Origin: Chloroflexota bacterium
GTDB lineage: Bacteria; Chloroflexota; Dormibacteria; Dormibacterales; Dormibacteraceae
DNA: 9,145 nucleotides
Assembly: GCA_003446775.1 (NCBI GenBank)
Contig: DMCH01000102.1
Coordinates: forward strand, 19,807 to 28,951
Direction: 5' to 3'
Part shown: positions 6,408 through 9,145 of the stretch, in pieces
Position numbering within the stretch: the first letter of the stretch is position 1
Layout of the letters: the number at the start of each line of letters is the position of its first letter
The notes under the pieces: generated by a model
Told to the model about the DNA's origin: nothing
What the model saw: only the letters and a program-made list of their open reading frames with translations
The model's database searches: none
Translations under genes and position numbers: made by a program

Positions 6408-7639
6408 TTTGCCCTCCCCCCGTCCGGGGGGAGGCCCGGAGAGGGGTTCGCGACTCCGTGCCGTGGCACCACCGGCGGGCGCGAGAAACGCACACGCAGC
6501 TCGCCGTCCTTGATGCTGGCGCCGGCGGTGTCGCGCTTCGACAGCACCCGGGGCAGTGAGATCTCACGCCGGTAGTTGCCGATCGTCACGTACAACTCGC
6601 CGTTGTGCCGGCTCAGGTCCACTTCAGAGCGATCCACGAACGGCACCTTGAGGCTGAGCACGTAATCGCTTCCGTCCTTGTCGATTCTCTGCGGACTCGA
6701 CGTGGCGAAGATCCGCGCCGGGTCCCGATCGCCATAGGTCGCTTTTGCCATCCGCTCCAGCATTTTGACGCCGACCACCTCACGGTCGAAGAGTGGCACG
6801 TTGAGGATCGGGATGCCGGCAAACGATTGCTCGACCTCGACCTCGTAGCGCTTGTGAATTCGCTGCCACTTCTTGAACAGCTCGTCCTGCACCTCGTCCG
6901 GAAGGATGCGGTTGACGATCACCGCGTCGGTCGCGTAGCCGAATAGGCTCAAGTAGCTGAACGCTCGCTTGGCCTCTTTCACCACCATCTTCTCGAGGTT
7001 GAGGACGATGCGCATCGTGGTGGTCGCCGGGTCGGTAAGAACCTTGCGCATGCCCCCGAGGTCGAGCAACAGGTCCTTGAGCGAGGCGTAAATCTCGTCC
7101 GAGGGCAGGGGCATGCCAATCATCGGCTGCAAGAGCGGGCGGGCTACGCGCATCGCGCGCCGCGACCACGGATAGATCTTGTCGAGCCACCACTTGGCGG
7201 CGTCCGGGAATGTGAGCAGCTGGAGGGTCTCGCCGGTGGGCGCGCAGTCGACGATGAGGACGTCATGCTCGTCGCGCTGCGCGTAGTGCTTGATCCACAT
7301 CAGCGATGCGACCTCGTCCATGCCAGGCGGGTTGGCGACCTCGTCGGCGACGATCTCATCGAGGCCCTGCGCGGCAAAGACCTCGACTGCGTACTCGTGC
7401 AGCTTCTCCCAGTGCCGCTGCATCTCGTGCAGCGAGGAGACCTCGTGAGCCCAGAGGTTGTGTGCGATCGGTGTCATGTCCGTGCCCAGCTCGACGTCGA
7501 AGGAGTCGCCTAGAGAATGGGCCGGGTCGGTGCTCATGACGACGGTCCGGTACCCGAGACGGGCGCACTCGACCGCTGTGGCCGCGGCGACCGAGGTCTT
7601 GCCCACGCCGCCCTTGCCCGTGAAGAGGATGACCCGCAC
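6404..7639 (-). CDS. ArsA/Get3-like ATPase with C-terminal HSP20-like domain
   Basis: A 411-residue P-loop ATPase of the ArsA/TRC40/Get3 family with a single ATPase domain. Deviant Walker A GKGGVGKT at 8-15, switch I DPAHSLGDSF at 38-47, and switch II IVDCAPTGETL at 129-139. Residues about 321-388 form a beta-rich segment (SLKVPFVDRSEVDLSR, then LYVTIGNYRREISLP, then LRVRF) that fits the ArsA HSP20-like C-terminal domain. There is no cysteine cluster for arsenite and no arsenic gene nearby. Arsenite export is therefore unlikely, and a client-handling role at the membrane, like Get3, is a better guess. The last 19 or so residues (from about 393) are encoded by a GC-rich palindrome-containing segment and look like an add-on. 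The GTG start at 7639 has no Shine-Dalgarno, but TACACT lies 6 bases upstream. The stop overlaps the next gene as GTGA. Confidence 0.92.
   Translation of the reverse strand: MRVILFTGKGGVGKTSVAAATAVECARLGYRTVVMSTDPAHSLGDSFDVELGTDMTPIAHNLWAHEVSSLHEMQRHWEKLHEYAVEVFAAQGLDEIVADEVANPPGMDEVASLMWIKHYAQRDEHDVLIVDCAPTGETLQLLTFPDAAKWWLDKIYPWSRRAMRVARPLLQPMIGMPLPSDEIYASLKDLLLDLGGMRKVLTDPATTTMRIVLNLEKMVVKEAKRAFSYLSLFGYATDAVIVNRILPDEVQDELFKKWQRIHKRYEVEVEQSFAGIPILNVPLFDREVVGVKMLERMAKATYGDRDPARIFATSSPQRIDKDGSDYVLSLKVPFVDRSEVDLSRHNGELYVTIGNYRREISLPRVLSKRDTAGASIKDGELRVRFSRPPVVPRHGVANPSPGLPPDGGRAK
6411..6436. repeat. Perfect GC-rich palindrome (REP-like) at the 3' end of the ArsA-like gene
   Basis: The arms CCTCCCCCC and GGGGGGAGG (6413-6421 and 6426-6434) pair perfectly around GTCC. 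The flanking GCCC and GGCCCGGAGAGGGG give the look of short repetitive palindromic elements found scattered in GC-rich genomes; that likeness is from memory and needs a copy search. It codes the end of the ATPase (about NPSPGLPPDGGRAK). On the minus strand its 3' arm supplies the Shine-Dalgarno of the 84-residue gene. Confidence 0.55.
6413..6434 (-). promoter_or_regulatory. Hairpin that would mask the Shine-Dalgarno of the 84-residue gene
   Basis: In the minus-strand transcript, the GGGGGGAGG arm that ends 5 bases before the GTG at 6407 is paired with CCTCCCCCC in a 9-bp, all but one GC stem with a 4-base loop. Initiation on the 84-residue gene should therefore depend on ribosomes translating the ATPase gene through the stem. 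Confidence 0.5.
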
Positions 7640-7645
7640 CGGCTG

Positions 7646-7651
7646 AGTGTA
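7646..7651 (-). promoter_or_regulatory. Candidate -10 box (TACACT) giving a leaderless ArsA-like message
   Basis: Minus-strand TACACT ends 6 bases before the GTG at 7639, the spacing typical of TANNNT boxes of leaderless genes in Actinobacteria and Deinococcus. The 35-base gap (7640-7674) has no Shine-Dalgarno. No recognisable -35. Confidence 0.4.
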
Positions 7652-7674
7652 CCGGTGGCTGGCGTGAGTCCGGT

Positions 7675-8151
7675 CTACGCCTGGGCGCCGCCCTTGGCCG
7701 CCCGGCGCTTCTTCAGGTGCTCGAGCACCTTTAGCGTCGCCTCGGTGTTGCGCTCGATCTCGGACAGGATCTCCAGGGTCGCCTTATCGGCCGACTCGGC
7801 CACCTCCGCGGTGTGCTCGAGCCGCAGGCGGTCCTTCTGCGCCTGCCGGTTGCCCGAAAGCAACAGGACCGGGCCTGTGAACGCCGCCTGGATCGTGAAC
7901 GCCAGGTTGAGCAGGATGAACGGGTAGATATCCCACTTGTGCGTGAAGAACTCGACTGAGTTGACGGCGATCCAGACCGCGATCATCACGCTCTGGATGG
8001 CCAGGAACCACCACGATCCGATGCCCGAAGCCGCTTTGTCGGCAACGCGTTCGCCGACGGTGGCCTCATCGTGGAAAAGCTGGTTGACGGGGTGCTTGTG
8101 CTGGCGCGCCACCCTCTGCCTGGCGGTCGTGACCGATCCCTGAGACGCCAT
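7675..8151 (-). CDS. DUF1003 membrane protein, copy 1
   Basis: A 158-residue protein of the DUF1003 family (PF06210), whose function is unknown. Layout: basic N terminus with HKHPVNQ at 18-24, GERVADKAASGIGSWWF at 33-49, two membrane helices (about 46-68 and 76-99), the conserved LSGNRQAQKDRLRLEH at 98-113, then a charged helical or coiled-coil tail to 150. The start is the ATG at 8151, which shares one base with the upstream TGA stop (TGATG), with GGAAGGGGG just before it. The frame is open up to 8469, but that extension reads the neighbouring gene out of frame and has no DUF1003 features. By hand it shares about half of some 130 aligned residues with the copy upstream, so the two are tandem paralogues translated together. 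Confidence 0.88.
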   Translation of the reverse strand: MASQGSVTTARQRVARQHKHPVNQLFHDEATVGERVADKAASGIGSWWFLAIQSVMIAVWIAVNSVEFFTHKWDIYPFILLNLAFTIQAAFTGPVLLLSGNRQAQKDRLRLEHTAEVAESADKATLEILSEIERNTEATLKVLEHLKKRRAAKGGAQA

Positions 8152-8657
8152 CAGCCCCCTTCCGCCTCGAGCTCGCGCAGGATCTGCAGCGTCAGTTCGG
8201 TGTTTTTCTTGATCTCGATCAGGATCTTGGTGATGTGCTGCTCGCCTTTGTCGGATTCGTCGGCCGCGTGCTCGAGCGTGATTCGGTCCTTCTGTGACTG
8301 CCGGTTGCCCGCCAGGAGCACGATCGGTCCCGCGTATGTGGCCTGGAACGACAGGACGAGGTTCAAGAAGATGAATGGGTACGGATCCCAGTGCTGGATG
8401 AAGATCGCCCACACGTTGACGTACACCCAGAGGACCATGAGAGCGGTCTGGCTGATGATGAATGGCCACGAACCGATGACCGCCGCCGCCCGGTCGGCCA
8501 GGCGCTCACCGAAGGTCGAATCCTCGTAGTGAGCCTGGTTGACCGGGTGCTTGTGGTCGGTCGCTGGTGCGCGATGCACGCGACGGAGGCGATGTACGAC
8601 GCGGGCTTTGTCGTCAGCCCCGAGCGATACCGGGGCCTGCGTCGAGGGCTGCGCCAT
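8151..8657 (-). CDS. DUF1003 membrane protein, copy 2
   Basis: A 168-residue DUF1003 protein, function unknown, first gene of the tandem pair. A hydrophilic basic N terminus of about 35 residues is followed by HKHPVNQ at 35-41, FGERLADRAAAVIGSWPF at 49-66, two membrane helices (about 62-88 and 93-117), LAGNRQSQKDRITLEH at 115-130, and a charged helical tail. The N-terminal extension is longer than in copy 1. The short HWDPYPF loop between helices and the GNRQ-QKDR cytoplasmic motif are the most conserved parts of both copies. The ATG at 8657 has no Shine-Dalgarno (TTCCCGCG precedes it), but TAACCT lies 8 bases upstream and an inverted repeat lies just beyond. Some genomes place such genes beside Mg2+ transporters; none is seen here. 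Confidence 0.88.
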   Translation of the reverse strand: MAQPSTQAPVSLGADDKARVVHRLRRVHRAPATDHKHPVNQAHYEDSTFGERLADRAAAVIGSWPFIISQTALMVLWVYVNVWAIFIQHWDPYPFIFLNLVLSFQATYAGPIVLLAGNRQSQKDRITLEHAADESDKGEQHITKILIEIKKNTELTLQILRELEAEGG

Positions 8658-8665
8658 CGCGGGAA

Positions 8666-8671
8666 AGGTTA
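8666..8671 (-). promoter_or_regulatory. Candidate -10 box (TAACCT) for the DUF1003 pair
   Basis: Minus-strand TAACCT ends 8 bases before the ATG at 8657, within the 35-base gap 8658-8692. It overlaps one arm of the 8670-8695 inverted repeat, which would suit a repressor-controlled promoter. Confidence 0.3.
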
Positions 8672-8695
8672 GCTAATCGCCTGAAAAATTAGCTA
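8670..8695. promoter_or_regulatory. AT-rich inverted repeat, candidate operator
   Basis: TAGCTAAT (8670-8677) and ATTAGCTA (8688-8695) are perfect inverted copies separated by 10 bases, in one of the few AT-rich patches of the window. The half-sites are themselves near-palindromic: TTAGCTAA and TTAGCTAT begin exactly 20 bases apart, two helical turns. The site overlaps the stop codon of the anchored protein and the promoter region of the DUF1003 pair. No U-run follows on either strand, so a terminator is less likely than a protein-binding site. Confidence 0.4.
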
Positions 8696-9052
8696 TTTAA
8701 CGAGCTGTGGGACCACAAACGAACCAACCGCGAGCAGCACGACCATCGCGGCGCCCACCACCAGCAGCCGCACCAGGTCCCTGGTGAAGTAAGGCACGCG
8801 GTCCAGCGGGATCGATGGGTCGCCGGACTGGACGACCATGCGGCCGCGAGGTCCCCTCACGACCTGGTTGCGGGCCCCCAGGGACATCTCCACCGCCCGG
8901 ACCGTTGCCTGGTCGCCCCCGACGCGAGCCTGCGAGACGGAGCGGATCGCAGTGGGCATAGCGGCTGCGCCGGTCGCGCCGGCGGCGCCGCTGCCGGGTA
9001 CACGGACGGGCTGGCGGTACCTGCGGCCCTTCTTGCGGCCCTTTTTACTCAT
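8693..9052 (-). CDS. Small basic protein with a single C-terminal membrane anchor
   Basis: I do not recognise the family. From the ATG at 9052 it has 119 residues: a very basic start (MSKKGRKKGRRYRQPVR), a low-complexity Gly/Ala stretch at 20-31, a middle region without cysteine (about 32-90), and one hydrophobic helix at about 94-115 ending four residues before the C terminus (QLVK). There is no signal peptide. This is the layout of a tail-anchored protein with a cytoplasmic N-terminal part. The frame stays open to the window edge, so a longer protein is possible. I prefer 9052 because the conserved-looking KKGRKKGRR start follows it and TAAACT lies 10 bases upstream. It is followed after 35 bases by the DUF1003 pair and then a Get3-like ATPase. 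Confidence 0.6.
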   Translation of the reverse strand: MSKKGRKKGRRYRQPVRVPGSGAAGATGAAAMPTAIRSVSQARVGGDQATVRAVEMSLGARNQVVRGPRGRMVVQSGDPSIPLDRVPYFTRDLVRLLVVGAAMVVLLAVGSFVVPQLVK

Positions 9053-9062
9053 CGAGGTGGCA

Positions 9063-9068
9063 AGTTTA
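9063..9068 (-). promoter_or_regulatory. Candidate -10 box (TAAACT) for the anchored protein
   Basis: Minus-strand TAAACT ends 10 bases before the ATG at 9052, in an AT-rich patch. There is no Shine-Dalgarno before this ATG. A CTGCCC 16 bases further upstream is a weak -35 candidate. Confidence 0.3.
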
Positions 9069-9097
9069 GTTTGTTCTCGGACTTGGGCAGCCCGGGT

Positions 9098-9145
9098 CTC
9101 CCCACCCCGGTGGCGCCGCTGCGCGGCGCGACCGGACCTCCCCAC
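9098..9145 (-). other. GC-rich hairpin flanked by a direct repeat, upstream region
   Basis: Upstream of the anchored-protein promoter, GTGGGGAG occurs twice on the minus strand (9145-9138 and 9105-9098), 40 bases apart. Between them is a hairpin (9107-9135): CCGGT and GCGCCGC pair with GCGGCGC and ACCGG around a 3-base loop with one mismatch. It could be a terminator-like or structured end of whatever lies to the right, but the T-run is missing and the window ends here. I cannot name it. Confidence 0.35.

Noticed and set aside
6404..7639. Arsenite efflux ATPase (ArsA proper)
   Set aside because: Only one ATPase domain, no clustered metal-binding cysteines, an HSP20-like tail and no ars genes nearby.
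8152..8469. Longer DUF1003 copy 1 starting at 8469
   Set aside because: The extension is an out-of-frame reading of copy 2 with no conserved residues. The TGATG junction gives the start at 8151.
9053..9145. SRP RNA or tRNA end suggested by GTGGGGAGGT
   Set aside because: The motif recalls part of long bacterial SRP RNAs, but the following bases do not continue that pattern, and no tRNA T-arm or CCA end is present.

Overview
This is a GC-rich bacterial window (by eye roughly two thirds G+C). Every supported gene is on the minus strand and packed end to end: ten genes, the largest gap about 35 bases, several overlaps. No stretch over 300 bases lacks a gene. I see no rRNA, tRNA, IS element, integrase or CRISPR array. 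The gene content (ArsA/Get3-type ATPase with an HSP20-like tail, two DUF1003 proteins, SelA/SelB, short MetF, ROK kinase) and what look like leaderless promoters suggest a high-GC Terrabacteria lineage such as Chloroflexota, Dormibacterota or an actinobacterial relative. That placement is inference, since the window holds no phylogenetic marker I can place firmly.

In transcription order (high to low coordinate): a small basic protein with one C-terminal membrane anchor (9052-8693); two tandem DUF1003 membrane proteins (8657-8151 and 8151-7675); an ArsA/Get3-like ATPase (7639-6404); an unrecognised 84-residue protein (6407-6153); an M50 site-2-protease-family membrane metallopeptidase (6152-5448); selA (5502-4111) and selB (4106-2262), the enzyme and elongation factor for selenocysteine; metF-type methylenetetrahydrofolate reductase (2252-1380); a ROK-family sugar kinase (1360-488); and the first 169 codons of a class II CCA-adding/poly(A) polymerase-type nucleotidyltransferase, which starts at 509 and runs off the left edge.

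Two functional themes appear. The right half is membrane-centred: a tail-anchored-like protein, two helical membrane proteins, a Get3-like ATPase and a membrane protease. The left half is tRNA and one-carbon chemistry: Sec synthesis and insertion, folate reduction and tRNA 3'-end maturation. selC and selD, and any selenoprotein, are not in the window.

The signals most worth a second look are regulatory. Five starts without a Shine-Dalgarno sequence (9052, 8657, 7639, 5502, 1360) have a TANNNT box 6-10 bases upstream, while the genes that follow them mostly carry a Shine-Dalgarno or overlap their neighbour. This suggests five short transcription units with near-leaderless heads. Two strong hairpins lie exactly at internal gene junctions: a 17-bp stem over the selA stop and selB start, and a perfect GC-rich palindrome covering the Shine-Dalgarno of the 84-residue gene.
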